From Methanolinea sp. (GTDB lineage Archaea > Halobacteriota > Methanomicrobia > Methanomicrobiales > Methanospirillaceae), in NCBI GenBank assembly GCA_029907345.1, contig JARYMB010000012.1, positions 1 through 56,330 on the forward strand: 56,330 nucleotides of DNA, given 5' to 3'. Each line of letters opens with the position of its first letter. The first letter of the stretch is position 1. The notes under the pieces were generated by a model that was not told the origin of the DNA, did not search any database, and saw only the letters and a list, made by a program, of their open reading frames with translations. The position numbers and the translations under genes were made by a program. Shown here one piece after another: positions 42,807-50,517 of the stretch.

Positions 42807-43496
42807 TTACTCCCTTTCCCCCTCGTACCACCGCCGCAGGAAGAGGTAGATAATGGCCCCCATGGCCAGTACAGCCAGGGCGACGCCAGCGCCAAGAACA
42901 AGGTTTTCCAGGATCAGCCTCCATATGATCTCAGACCCCAGGGCGAACAGAAGGCACTCGGCGGTGCCACCGATCGCAACGGCAAGAAGTATGGAAGAGG
43001 GTGAGAGCCCGACAAGCATCCCGACGAGGGTTGCGCCGACTCCCCCGGTCCCCTGGAACGGGAGGAAGACAAAGAATGCCACACCAAGGACTGACCACCG
43101 GGCGATCCACGGCCGTTTTTTCATGAATTCTTCCCCGTTGCCAAGAAAAGTGGATATCCAGGGGCCAAGGACGGGGATGCGGAGGGCAAGCCGGAAGTTG
43201 AGGATCATGAAGAGGCTCGTGAGGACATCGAGGAGTGCAAGGGAGGTTGCCATGAGCCACCAGGGGATACCAAGGGCGATCCCGAGGGGGAGGAGTGACT
43301 CCTTTCCTGACGGGGGAATATAGTAGAGGATCATCAGCCCGCCGAGTATCAGGGCCTTTGGAAGGGGGAGGATGAAAAGGCAGAGAGAGAAATAGAGGAA
43401 CGCGAGGAGAGGAGCAACAGAGAGCGAGAAGAGAATGGAGAGGGGCGATTCCCCACTTGTCAGGAGCCTCCATAAGGCCCGTGCGTCCCATGCCAT
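42807..43496 (-). CDS. Small multidrug export-like membrane protein
   Basis: A protein of 229 residues from ATG 43496, with six or seven hydrophobic segments. The region FLPFQGTGGVGATLVGMLVG is the Gly-rich signature of the Sm_multidrug_ex (DUF) family, and the C-terminus is basic (LRRWYEGERE). The frame is open 23 codons further, but the TATA-like GGTATTTACAT at 43525-43535 places the transcript start inside that stretch. The transported substrate is unknown. Confidence 0.65.
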   Translation of the reverse strand: MAWDARALWRLLTSGESPLSILFSLSVAPLLAFLYFSLCLFILPLPKALILGGLMILYYIPPSGKESLLPLGIALGIPWWLMATSLALLDVLTSLFMILNFRLALRIPVLGPWISTFLGNGEEFMKKRPWIARWSVLGVAFFVFLPFQGTGGVGATLVGMLVGLSPSSILLAVAIGGTAECLLFALGSEIIWRLILENLVLGAGVALAVLAMGAIIYLFLRRWYEGERE

Positions 43497-43524
43497 GATT
43501 CCTGACAGGAAAGCTGGTTTATCG

Positions 43525-43535
43525 ATGTAAATACC
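43525..43535 (-). promoter_or_regulatory. TATA box for 42807-43496 gene
   Basis: GGTATTTACAT on the minus strand. A start about 25 bases on lies just before the ATG at 43496 and supports that start. Confidence 0.4.
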
Positions 43536-43560
43536 TTTCACCGGGCCGGGGGGGTAAAAA

Positions 43561-43577
43561 TACATTAACTAATTGTA
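43561..43577. promoter_or_regulatory. Palindromic AT-rich site before DUF2178/HTH operon
   Basis: TACATTAACTAATTGTA has TACA/TGTA ends around an AT-rich core, 25 bases before the operon start and within the promoter region. It is a candidate operator for the HTH protein encoded in the operon. Confidence 0.35.
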
Positions 43578-43601
43578 TCATAATATTGACACGTTACTAC
43601 C

Positions 43602-44057
43602 ATGAAACAGAACACCTTTTACCTGCTGGTCGGGATCATCGGTCTCGCGGAGGTTGGTCTCTTCTGGCTCTCCGTGGAACTGCGCAGTCCCCTCATCATC
43701 ACTGCCGGGTTCATCATGGGGGTTGGTCTCCTGTACGTCGCGAGGCTGATGATCACGGATGTCGCCGAAGACGAACGATCCCGGCTCATCACGCAGAAGG
43801 CAGGTTTCAGGACTCTGGAGGTCTTCTGGGTCATATTTTTTGCCGTCAGCCTGGGAACCGCCGTCATCGGGTTCTCGACCCCGCTCGGGATTCCCCGTCC
43901 CCGGGAGTTCCCCCGGGAATTTCCGCGGGACCAGCCCTACCTTGGATACTTTGGCATCCTCCAGATGATCCTGCTCTGCTGCATTGCATTCCTCTACATC
44001 GCATTCCGGGTCTATTATGCCCGCAAGTACGGGGAGTGGGACACCGATGAAGAATAA
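43602..44057 (+). CDS. DUF2178-family four-helix membrane protein
   Basis: A 151-residue protein with two pairs of hydrophobic segments (about 8-48 and 73-140). The loop between them, DVAEDERSRLITQKAG, is the conserved feature of DUF2178 proteins, which are commonly encoded next to a small Xre-type regulator, as here. No Shine-Dalgarno site precedes the ATG, so the message may be leaderless. The function of the family is not known; a role as membrane partner or target of the regulator is inference. Confidence 0.85.
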   Translation: MKQNTFYLLVGIIGLAEVGLFWLSVELRSPLIITAGFIMGVGLLYVARLMITDVAEDERSRLITQKAGFRTLEVFWVIFFAVSLGTAVIGFSTPLGIPRPREFPREFPRDQPYLGYFGILQMILLCCIAFLYIAFRVYYARKYGEWDTDEE

Positions 44058-44238
44058 GATAAAGGTCTACAGGGCGATGCGGGATCTCACCCAGGAGGCA
44101 CTGGCCCAGGAACTGAAGGTGACCCGCCAGACCATCCTCGCCATCGAGAAGGGGAAATACGACCCGTCTCTCGAACTGGCGTTCAAGATAGCGCGGTTCT
44201 TCGGGGTCCCGATTGAAGAGATATTCACCTACGAATAA
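44047..44238 (+). CDS. Small Xre-family HTH regulator
   Basis: A 63-residue protein that is a single helix-turn-helix domain (MRDLTQEALAQELKVTRQTI, then AIEKGKYDPSLELAFKIARFF and VPIEEIFTYE). It starts inside the DUF2178 gene with an 11-bp overlap, so the two are translated together. The protein belongs to the YozG-like minimal HTH group. Autoregulation through the palindrome at 43561 is a reasonable guess. Confidence 0.92.
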   Translation: MKNKIKVYRAMRDLTQEALAQELKVTRQTILAIEKGKYDPSLELAFKIARFFGVPIEEIFTYE

Positions 44239-44319
44239 TTTTCCCTCTGCCTTCTTCCCGAAACTCCTCTCTCCGGCCTGCATTGCATGCGATATGTCTG
44301 GTTCATTTTCCTATTAGTA

Positions 44320-44331
44320 AATTATAAATAA
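44320..44331 (+). promoter_or_regulatory. TATA box for secreted protein gene
   Basis: AATTATAAATAA. Expected transcript start near 44350, directly before the stem-loop at 44354. Confidence 0.5.
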
Positions 44332-44353
44332 CACTATGTTAAACCTATTTTAC

Positions 44354-44370
44354 GTCGGCGAGCTGCCGAC
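44354..44370 (+). promoter_or_regulatory. 5'-terminal stem-loop of secreted protein message
   Basis: GTCGGC (44354-44359) and GCCGAC (44365-44370) form a perfect stem around GAGCT. It would sit at the extreme 5' end of the transcript predicted from the TATA box. Confidence 0.45.
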
Positions 44371-44404
44371 ATTTGAAGACAATAAGAGAAGAAAGGAGGA
44401 GAAG

Positions 44405-44860
44405 GTGAAAAAACTGGCATATACACTGACACTGGGAATACTCCTTGGGTTCCTGCTCCTTGTCACCTTTCCGGTACAGGCCGGGACATCGGTGAGTGCA
44501 AACAACAGCGTATCTGCCTGCGGCCTGACAGGATCAGGCCCTTCAGACAGGATGGACAGGCTCCTCGATACCCTCGAGGAGAAGGGCTACGACATGAGCG
44601 CCATCCGCACTGCCCTTGAGAGCGGTGACACAGGGACCGCACGGACCCTCCTCCGGCAGTTCATGCAGGAGAACAGGGATGCGCTCCCTGTTCCCCCGGA
44701 AAAGCCGGCCAGGGGTGCCAGGGCAGCCTTGGGAGTATCACAAGCGGGAAATGGATGTGGTCCCGCAGACAATAACCTGGCATCCGCCGGAAACCTCACT
44801 GCCTCCATGATCCGGCACGGTAAAGGAGGAATAACACAGAAGAGCACCCGGACAGCATAA
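44405..44860 (+). CDS. Small secreted protein of unknown function
   Basis: A 151-residue protein from GTG 44405, which has an AGGAGG site 6 nt upstream. Residues 1-26 are a signal peptide (basic start, hydrophobic core LGILLGFLLLVTFPV, then QAG). The mature part has one helical unit (about 50-92, DRMDRLLDTLEEKGYDMSAI) and a low-complexity tail. No family recognised. The strong promoter and leader structure suggest it is well expressed. Confidence 0.7.
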   Translation: MKKLAYTLTLGILLGFLLLVTFPVQAGTSVSANNSVSACGLTGSGPSDRMDRLLDTLEEKGYDMSAIRTALESGDTGTARTLLRQFMQENRDALPVPPEKPARGARAALGVSQAGNGCGPADNNLASAGNLTASMIRHGKGGITQKSTRTA

Positions 44861-45088
44861 TCGGGCCGACGCAGAGGAAGAAGGGAGATCAAACCTTCTT
44901 TCCCATGGCGGCAGGGAGCGTGACCGTGATGACACCATGACGATTCCCCTTATCGCCCGAAAAACGAGGGGAGGAAAGCCCCCGGGCACCAATCCCTATC
45001 GTGATTTGACCCCCTTGCCCCCAGGCAGACTGGTTCTTTGAGCCCGGGGCGCCTCTCCACCTTTTTGGGGCTCATCCCTGTCTTCACA

Positions 45089-45484
45089 TTACCCGCGTGG
45101 CGGTGTCTTCCGGTAGGCCATGCCCTGGAAGATAGCTATCTTTTCACCTGCATCGTCCGTCACCTCGACGGTATAGGTTGCAAGCCGTGGATTCAGTGCA
45201 AATTCCCGTGCTTCAGCCCGGAGACTTCCCGACTTTGCGGCCTTCATGTACGAAATATGGGCATTGATTGCGGCTGCAGGTATACCATGGGAGTTCGAAG
45301 CCAGTGCAAATGCACAGTCTGCGAGAGAGAAGATTGCTCCCCCGTGGACTGTCCCATGACTGTTGAGGTGCTTCTCCCTGATGGCCATCCTGACCCCTGC
45401 CACACCTTTTCCGACGTGCAGGAGTTCTATCCCGTTTTCCCTTGCGAAGAGATCTTTCTCAAAAAATTCCCTGATTTCATCCAT
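45089..45484 (-). CDS. PaaI-type hotdog thioesterase
   Basis: A 131-residue hotdog protein. The motif SHGTVHGGAIFSLADCAFALASN contains the HGG(A/M) active-site loop with the downstream acidic residue of the PaaI/YigI group, which hydrolyse acyl-CoA thioesters such as phenylacetyl-CoA. The ATG at 45484 has no clear Shine-Dalgarno site. The gene stands alone; no CoA-linked catabolic genes are nearby, so a house-cleaning role is likely. Confidence 0.9.
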   Translation of the reverse strand: MDEIREFFEKDLFARENGIELLHVGKGVAGVRMAIREKHLNSHGTVHGGAIFSLADCAFALASNSHGIPAAAINAHISYMKAAKSGSLRAEAREFALNPRLATYTVEVTDDAGEKIAIFQGMAYRKTPPRG

Positions 45485-45586
45485 AGTGGAGAGATGGTCA
45501 GCGCCGGAAAAAAGGGTTTGGGAACGGACGGGTGCATCATATCATTCTTGATACCAGCAGGGCATGCCTCACCCCTGGCGAAGATC

Positions 45587-45919
45587 TCATGAGTTCTTTT
45601 TTGTTTCCAGCAGCCGTGACTCTATTGTCGCCTCTACATCTCCCGGGCCAGGAATTTTCTCCATGACGAGCTCAAAGCCTCCTTCTCCGGCCGTGTAGAT
45701 GAAAAGGTCTCCAAAATTGAGGAGACGACCGAAGAACGAATGATCGGGGTGAATGTCCGTGATGCGGTTCATAGGTAGCGTGCTGCTCCTGCGCGAGAAC
45801 AGGCGTGCCTCCTTCATTATTCTGTGCGAGGTCACAACGTATGCAATCCTCCTTCGCCTGAGTTCCGTGTAGGCAACGTACAGGATTCCTGAAATGGCAG
45901 CAACAACCCTTTGCTTCAA
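45587..45919 (-). pseudogene. bPH2 (DUF304) membrane protein, apparently lacking its N-terminus
   Basis: The 110 residues visible (from a TTG at 45919) cover one short hydrophobic segment and a bacterial PH domain: RRIAYVVTSHRIMKEARLFSR, then RITDIHPDHSFFGRLLNFGDLFIYTAG. Complete relatives have a cytoplasmic start and a two-segment membrane hairpin before this point. The frame stays open upstream to a TGA near 46017, but there is no ATG or GTG and no hairpin sequence. A 5' deletion is the simplest reading; a true TTG start cannot be ruled out. Confidence 0.55.
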
Positions 45920-46270
45920 AAACAGGCAGCACGATACTGAAAACCGAGGAGAATTAACCCCAGCAGGTAATGCAGGAAATATCTCCGGGTGGAGGGGTGA
46001 AGAACAAGGAGTACCTTTTCATCGGGAGCAAGGTTTTTCCGGATATTCCGGGGGACTGTCGGGACTGAGATTCCCATAGGTGAGTGATAGGGTTACCCCG
46101 CTCCTATGAACCTTTTCATGACCATAAAAGAACGTGGCAGCAGAGAGGCTGACTTTTTTACGGTATAAATGGAGAACAACTGCACATCGGTCGCTGCAGG
46201 GGAAAACGTGATTGAAGGGAAAGGGTTCCCCCTTTAAAAAGGCCATATCACGGATCTTGTTCCCTTTTTA
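45920..46270. other. Spacer of 351 bp without a convincing gene
   Basis: It contains a TATA-like GGTATAAATG around 46161-46170 (usable on either strand), AT-rich patches and the likely terminator region of the YkgJ gene (GGCCTTTTTAAAG on the minus strand near 46245). The missing N-terminal part of the PH-domain gene is not found here in another frame. Confidence 0.4.
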
Positions 46271-46741
46271 TCAGTCACAAATGAACCCCCGCCTCCCGAG
46301 AATGGTACATATTTCCACCTCGTCAAGACCCGGATCCCTCCCCATCGCCTCCTCGACCTCCTTCCACGCCTCCCGGAGGGCCGGGTCATCCGTGTGGAGT
46401 GCGAGCGTGCCGGTGACACATCCGGCGGGTTTCCCATCGGAAGACCGGATGCGCAAGACCACGCAGCGGTATGCCTTGCACTGCGGCGGACTCGTCTCGT
46501 GGATACAGCAGATGACCCGGTCACCGCTCGGCCGCAGGAACGGGCATGCAGACGGGTGCCGATCGATCCATTCCCTGTGCGAGAAGAGTTCCTGCTTGTC
46601 TTCGTCAACGCGTGCCAGGAATGTTGTTCCGGTCGAGACCGAGCACGCCTCAAACTCATACGGCCCGACCTGGCGTTCGATGGCGATGTAGTCCCCCAAT
46701 GCCATGCAGCACTCCCCGCACTGCCTGCATACGAATGCCAT
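46271..46741 (-). CDS. YkgJ-family cysteine cluster protein
   Basis: A protein of 156 residues from ATG 46741; a GTG at 46765 adds eight residues. The N-terminal FVCRQCGECC, a middle CPFLRPSGDRVICCIHETSP and QCKAYRC make up the eight-Cys pattern of the YkgJ (zinc- or iron-chelating) family. The second half has an extra helical region. A GTATTTATC element at about 46770-46778 serves as TATA box and predicts a start near 46745. It is divergent from a second YkgJ gene. Confidence 0.85.
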   Translation of the reverse strand: MAFVCRQCGECCMALGDYIAIERQVGPYEFEACSVSTGTTFLARVDEDKQELFSHREWIDRHPSACPFLRPSGDRVICCIHETSPPQCKAYRCVVLRIRSSDGKPAGCVTGTLALHTDDPALREAWKEVEEAMGRDPGLDEVEICTILGRRGFICD

Positions 46742-46789
46742 TTCACCAGTACTTCTCCATTTCACCCGATAAATACGTGGATGGAATGC

Positions 46790-46890
46790 GGAGGTGATAC
46801 GGTAAAGTTATGCAACAGTGGACTGCATACTTCAGGTACAAGTATGGCCGGGATATCGGACCAGGACAGTCCGGGGGAGGAAGAGCATGA
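46790..46890 (+). other. Upstream mini-ORF with full Shine-Dalgarno site
   Basis: GGAGGTGA at 46790-46797, a full match to the archaeal anti-Shine-Dalgarno sequence, is followed 12 nt later by ATG 46810 and a 26-codon frame (MQQWTAYFRYKYGRDIG...) that stops at 46890. It overlaps the start of the YkgJ gene (46844) in another frame. It may be a regulatory leader peptide or an accident. Confidence 0.35.
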
Positions 46891-47305
46891 AAGGCAGGAA
46901 GAATCCTGCTCCCAGTGCGGTCTGTGCTGCAAGGTATTCGGAGACAGGATCTATCCCACCCACGAGAACCTCTATACCTGGATCTCCAGCGGGAGAAAAG
47001 AGATCCTCCGGCACTTTTCGGCATGCAGGGCGGACGGTAAGTGGACACGGTGCACGGAACTAACCCCCGACGAGATCGGGGGAATACGTGCAATCGAGAT
47101 GCGGGACCCGGAAACGGGAGAGTATCCTCCGGTCTGTCCCTTCCTCCGCAGGGTGGGGAAGGCCCGTTACACCTGTTCCATACACGCAGAAAAACCAGAC
47201 ATGTGCAGGAGCTACATGCCCTGGGTCTTTGGGGAGACTTACTTTCCCCGGTGCAGGGCACTGGAAAAGAAAGAGGGGGAGTCGCAGTGGTCCCGGATCC
47301 GATAA
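46844..47305 (+). CDS. YkgJ-family cysteine cluster protein
   Basis: A protein of 153 residues from ATG 46844. The pattern is SCSQCGLCCKVFGDRI, then CPFLRRVGKARYTCSIHAEKPDMCRSYMPW, the YkgJ Cys cluster with C-x2-C-x2-CC and C-x6-10-C-x-IH features. It shares fold but little close sequence with the divergent YkgJ protein at 46271. The N-terminal 25 residues are acidic and unstructured. Members are thought to bind zinc or an Fe-S cluster; no function is proven. Confidence 0.82.
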   Translation: MAGISDQDSPGEEEHERQEESCSQCGLCCKVFGDRIYPTHENLYTWISSGRKEILRHFSACRADGKWTRCTELTPDEIGGIRAIEMRDPETGEYPPVCPFLRRVGKARYTCSIHAEKPDMCRSYMPWVFGETYFPRCRALEKKEGESQWSRIR

Positions 47306-47394
47306 CCGGCAGACCGGATGCCGTGCCGGCCGGGACAGTCCAAGAATGAGCCGGAACGGATCAGGGTGTGTTCCCGGGGGAGGCATAATTCGGC

Positions 47395-47673
47395 ATGAAG
47401 GAGATCAGGGTTGTCGTGTCCGGGCGGGTTCAGGGGGTCGGGTACCGGTATTTCGTCAGGGATGCCGCTCTCCGCCGCAACATACGGGGCTTTGTGAAGA
47501 ACAATCCGGACGGGACAGTGGGCATCGTTGCTGCAGGCGACAGGGACCGGCTTGAACAATTCCTCGAGGATATCCGGGCCAAAGGCGACCCCGTGATCAG
47601 GACCGCGGATATCTCTGTGACCTGGGCCGGCGAGGCCACGCAGGAGTGGCAGGGGTTCGAGATACGCCGCTGA
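47395..47673 (+). CDS. acyP: Acylphosphatase
   Basis: A 92-residue protein with the full acylphosphatase signature VSGRVQGVGYRYFVRDAA (catalytic Arg in the GYRYFVRD loop) and the Asn of FVKNNPDGTV. It hydrolyses acyl phosphates such as carbamoyl phosphate or 1,3-bisphosphoglycerate. Length matches the family (about 90-100). It precedes the GntP-type permease gene by 28 bp and may be co-transcribed with it. Confidence 0.95.
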   Translation: MKEIRVVVSGRVQGVGYRYFVRDAALRRNIRGFVKNNPDGTVGIVAAGDRDRLEQFLEDIRAKGDPVIRTADISVTWAGEATQEWQGFEIRR

Positions 47674-47701
47674 TCGGGCGCATCCCCACGGGGTCCGGTT
47701 G

Positions 47702-48964
47702 ATGTCACTCCTTGTCCTCTTTCTCATCGTTCTTCTCTTCCTTGCCTTCCTGAGCATATACGCAAAGACTCCGCCATTTCTCTCGCTCCTCGCCGGGGCA
47801 ATCGTCTTTGGCATGGGTGCGGGAATGGACTTCGGGACCGTGCTCGGGGCAGTCATTGCCGGGCTGGGACGCGTCTTTGCGCTCTTTGCGATCATCATCT
47901 TCTCCGGCGCCGTCATTGGCCTGACACTCCAGGCACATGGCCACCTGGAGAGGATGGTCTCGGATCTCCGGGCAGGTTTTCCCGGGACCTGGAGCCTCGC
48001 GGCAATTGCGGGATACATCTTCTCCCTCCTGACGACCTGCTGCATCACCGCCTTCGTCATGCTTGCGCCCGTCATCGGTCGGATAGAAACTGACCGCCGC
48101 CGGAAGAACATGCTCCTCTTCCTCACCGCGACAGGAAGTGTCATCTCTTATACGCTCGTTTTTCCGACACCCGTCATCATCCCTCTCCTCCTGGGATTTG
48201 GGTCAGGCCTGTCTCCCCTCCTCTATGACCTCGTTGCCATCCCCCTTTCCCTGGCGCTCCTTGCAGGACTGGTTCTCCTCTTCCGGAACCGTTCAGGTGA
48301 GCCGGGTGATATTGCAGGCGCCTCTCCTTCTGCAGGGGGATCGGACGTGATATCTTCCCTCCGGGCATGGGCTCCCTTCATCGCTATCCTGGTCTCGATA
48401 CCCCTCTGCCTCTTCGTCTTCTCCCTCTCCCACGAGTCGATGATCCAGGCAATAATGCTCGCCGGCCTGGCAACAGCCCTCCTCCTTGCACCCCCAGAAG
48501 CACGCTCGACCGGTCTTAAAAAAGGAACGGCGCACGCAGGCCTGGTCATGTTCGATATCTGCGGTGCGGGAGCGCTTGGAAACGTAATCCTGGAAAGCGG
48601 ATTTGCAGATACGGTCTTCCCCGCAGTGAGCGGGTCGCTCCCTGCTGTGCTAATCCCTTTCGCCTTTACGGCGATCGTCCAGGCGGCACTCGGATCCCGG
48701 GTGGCAACATCGGTAATCGCCTCCCAGGTCATGGCAGGAACAGCCCTTGCCAGCGTCCTCGAGCCCCTGCCCCTGGTACTCTCGGTTGCCGCCGGAGTGT
48801 GCATCGTCTCCTGGCTGACCGACCCCTTCTTCTGGCTCCTGCACCGCACCACGGGAGCAACCATCAAAGAGGTCTCTCTTGCCTACACACTCCCCCTCGC
48901 TGCCTGCGGAGCAGCCGTTCTCTTCCTGGCACTGGGACTGCACTCCGTGCCTTTTCCGGCCTGA
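47702..48964 (+). CDS. GntP-type permease
   Basis: A 420-residue membrane protein with about twelve hydrophobic segments. The motifs PPFLSLLAGAIVFGMGAGM near the N-terminus and VFPTPVIIPLLLGFG at about residue 155 are typical of the GntP gluconate/organic acid:H+ symporters, although at 420 residues it is slightly shorter than usual. Gluconate or another hydroxy acid is the likely substrate class. A TTG three bases upstream is an alternative start. Confidence 0.75.
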   Translation: MSLLVLFLIVLLFLAFLSIYAKTPPFLSLLAGAIVFGMGAGMDFGTVLGAVIAGLGRVFALFAIIIFSGAVIGLTLQAHGHLERMVSDLRAGFPGTWSLAAIAGYIFSLLTTCCITAFVMLAPVIGRIETDRRRKNMLLFLTATGSVISYTLVFPTPVIIPLLLGFGSGLSPLLYDLVAIPLSLALLAGLVLLFRNRSGEPGDIAGASPSAGGSDVISSLRAWAPFIAILVSIPLCLFVFSLSHESMIQAIMLAGLATALLLAPPEARSTGLKKGTAHAGLVMFDICGAGALGNVILESGFADTVFPAVSGSLPAVLIPFAFTAIVQAALGSRVATSVIASQVMAGTALASVLEPLPLVLSVAAGVCIVSWLTDPFFWLLHRTTGATIKEVSLAYTLPLAACGAAVLFLALGLHSVPFPA

Positions 48965-48968
48965 CAGG

Positions 48969-50069
48969 TCAGGAAACGATAAAGTCGGAAATATCCCTCC
49001 GCGGAGTCTGCGGAACCCGTTTTGCGTACCCGGTGCGGAAGAGCAGCTGGATTGTGTGAGTCCCGGGAATTGCCAGGAGCTCGGAGAGGCGGGCCCTGAC
49101 CTCTTCCATCTCCCTGTAACCTGCCAACGGGCTCGCGACCGGCTGGAGGGCAAGGGAGAGGGAACAGGCCTTGAGGTGTATCCTCTCAAAGGCCCTTCCG
49201 GCCCTCACCTGGTCGATGTAAAAATCGCCCTTCGTGGAGAGCCACCCGATCCCGCCGCACTTCTCCAGTATCTTCCCAAGATCGGATACGGCTCTCCGCG
49301 AGAATGCCTCCGGGTTACGGAGAACAGATTCCCGGGAAAAGAGGAACGCACCGGTGAAGAATCGAATAATCTTCCCTTGCCCGGACTGTGCAAGCCCGTA
49401 CCCGTCCCTGTGCCGGGCCGCTTCTGCGTCCGTAAACCGGAAGTACTCGCAGTATTCCCTGAATCTTTCCCTGTCTGACAGTTCCCGGGCGAGCGCCTCC
49501 GTTACAAGGTCCCTTATCTCGCGGATCAGGTTCCTGTCGTTTGTAAACCCAAACGGGACCAGCTCCCCATCGCCGGCTGCCGCAAGCTCACCGGCAACGG
49601 AGAGAGGGACTGCCTTACCGGAATAGGGACGACGGTTGGTTTGGCGGATGGGGATTGCATGAAAGAGGGGATCCGGCTGGACCCTTTCGTCCCTTTCGAG
49701 ATCGATGCTGGCCACGGGATCGTGAAGTGGCTTTCCGGGGTCCGGCCAGCCGGCCGGGAAAAGGTCGATATCGGCACGGTAACCCGACGCACGGGCAGCA
49801 ATATCGAGGTTCTCGAGGAACGTCCCGCAGGAGAGGAAGGCCTGTCGGCCGGAAGGATCCAGCGCACGTGCGACCCGGGAATGGTCGATAGACAAAACAA
49901 TCCTCCCGGTCCCCCGGAGGGCGACTTTCCAGGGCTGGGAGTTCCGGTGACTGGGGGCCCGGATGGCATACCCGATGAGGGAGAGGCGTATATCTTCCTC
50001 TCTCTGTTCCTGCTCATGCGGATCTTTTTTATCCCGGAAAGGCCGGGAACTTTCGCTTTCTGTTTGCAT
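48969..50069 (-). CDS. Acg-type nitroreductase-fold protein
   Basis: A 366-residue protein. The N-terminal YAIRAPSHRNSQPW is the FMN-phosphate motif of nitroreductases, repeated in weaker form by RQTNRRPYSGK in the middle, so the chain looks like a fused double nitroreductase domain as in the Acg/Rv3131 group. The C-terminal part has GYREMEEVRARLSELLAIPG and an FRTGYAKRVPQTPRR ending typical of that group. Members bind FMN but many lack reductase activity and may store the cofactor. Redox role is uncertain. Confidence 0.82.
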   Translation of the reverse strand: MQTESESSRPFRDKKDPHEQEQREEDIRLSLIGYAIRAPSHRNSQPWKVALRGTGRIVLSIDHSRVARALDPSGRQAFLSCGTFLENLDIAARASGYRADIDLFPAGWPDPGKPLHDPVASIDLERDERVQPDPLFHAIPIRQTNRRPYSGKAVPLSVAGELAAAGDGELVPFGFTNDRNLIREIRDLVTEALARELSDRERFREYCEYFRFTDAEAARHRDGYGLAQSGQGKIIRFFTGAFLFSRESVLRNPEAFSRRAVSDLGKILEKCGGIGWLSTKGDFYIDQVRAGRAFERIHLKACSLSLALQPVASPLAGYREMEEVRARLSELLAIPGTHTIQLLFRTGYAKRVPQTPRRDISDFIVS

Positions 50070-50077
50070 GCGGCTTT

Positions 50078-50350
50078 CTAGTCACTTTCCTTCCGGGGTC
50101 GCAGATAAAAATGGAGAGAGACGGCAACGACGAGGGTCCCGAGCGTGACAATGTTTGCGAGCAGGACGATCATGTCGCCGATGTGTGCACCGTAGAGGGT
50201 CCAGAGGCTTACCCCTGCCATGAACTGGACGAAGGTCAGGGGACTGACATCATCGACAGACCGTGTCCGGACCATCTTGTGGATCTGGGGGACGAACCCA
50301 AACGTTGTCAGCATGGCGGCAATTCCTCCCACGATTAGCCAGGGGTCCAT
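50078..50350 (-). CDS. SemiSWEET-type PQ-loop transporter
   Basis: A 90-residue protein with three membrane helices and the PQ motif in TTFGFVPQIHKMVRTRSVDDVS, followed by the conserved SLWTLYG of SemiSWEETs. Two chains would form one sugar channel. It ends 8 bp before the start of the nitroreductase gene, so the two probably share a transcript. A GGTG element precedes the ATG. Confidence 0.9.
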   Translation of the reverse strand: MDPWLIVGGIAAMLTTFGFVPQIHKMVRTRSVDDVSPLTFVQFMAGVSLWTLYGAHIGDMIVLLANIVTLGTLVVAVSLHFYLRPRKESD

Positions 50351-50517
50351 GAATTACACCATGACAGGATCGTTATGTTCCGGGGGATGAGAAACATTAC
50401 CATGGCTGTCTCCCCTTGCTGCAGGACCTCCTCCAGGAAACAAATTACAAACGCGAGGGAGGAGGATCCCTTACCCCCTTTTCGTGGATGGCACCCGCTG
50501 AAACACAGGCCATCTCC

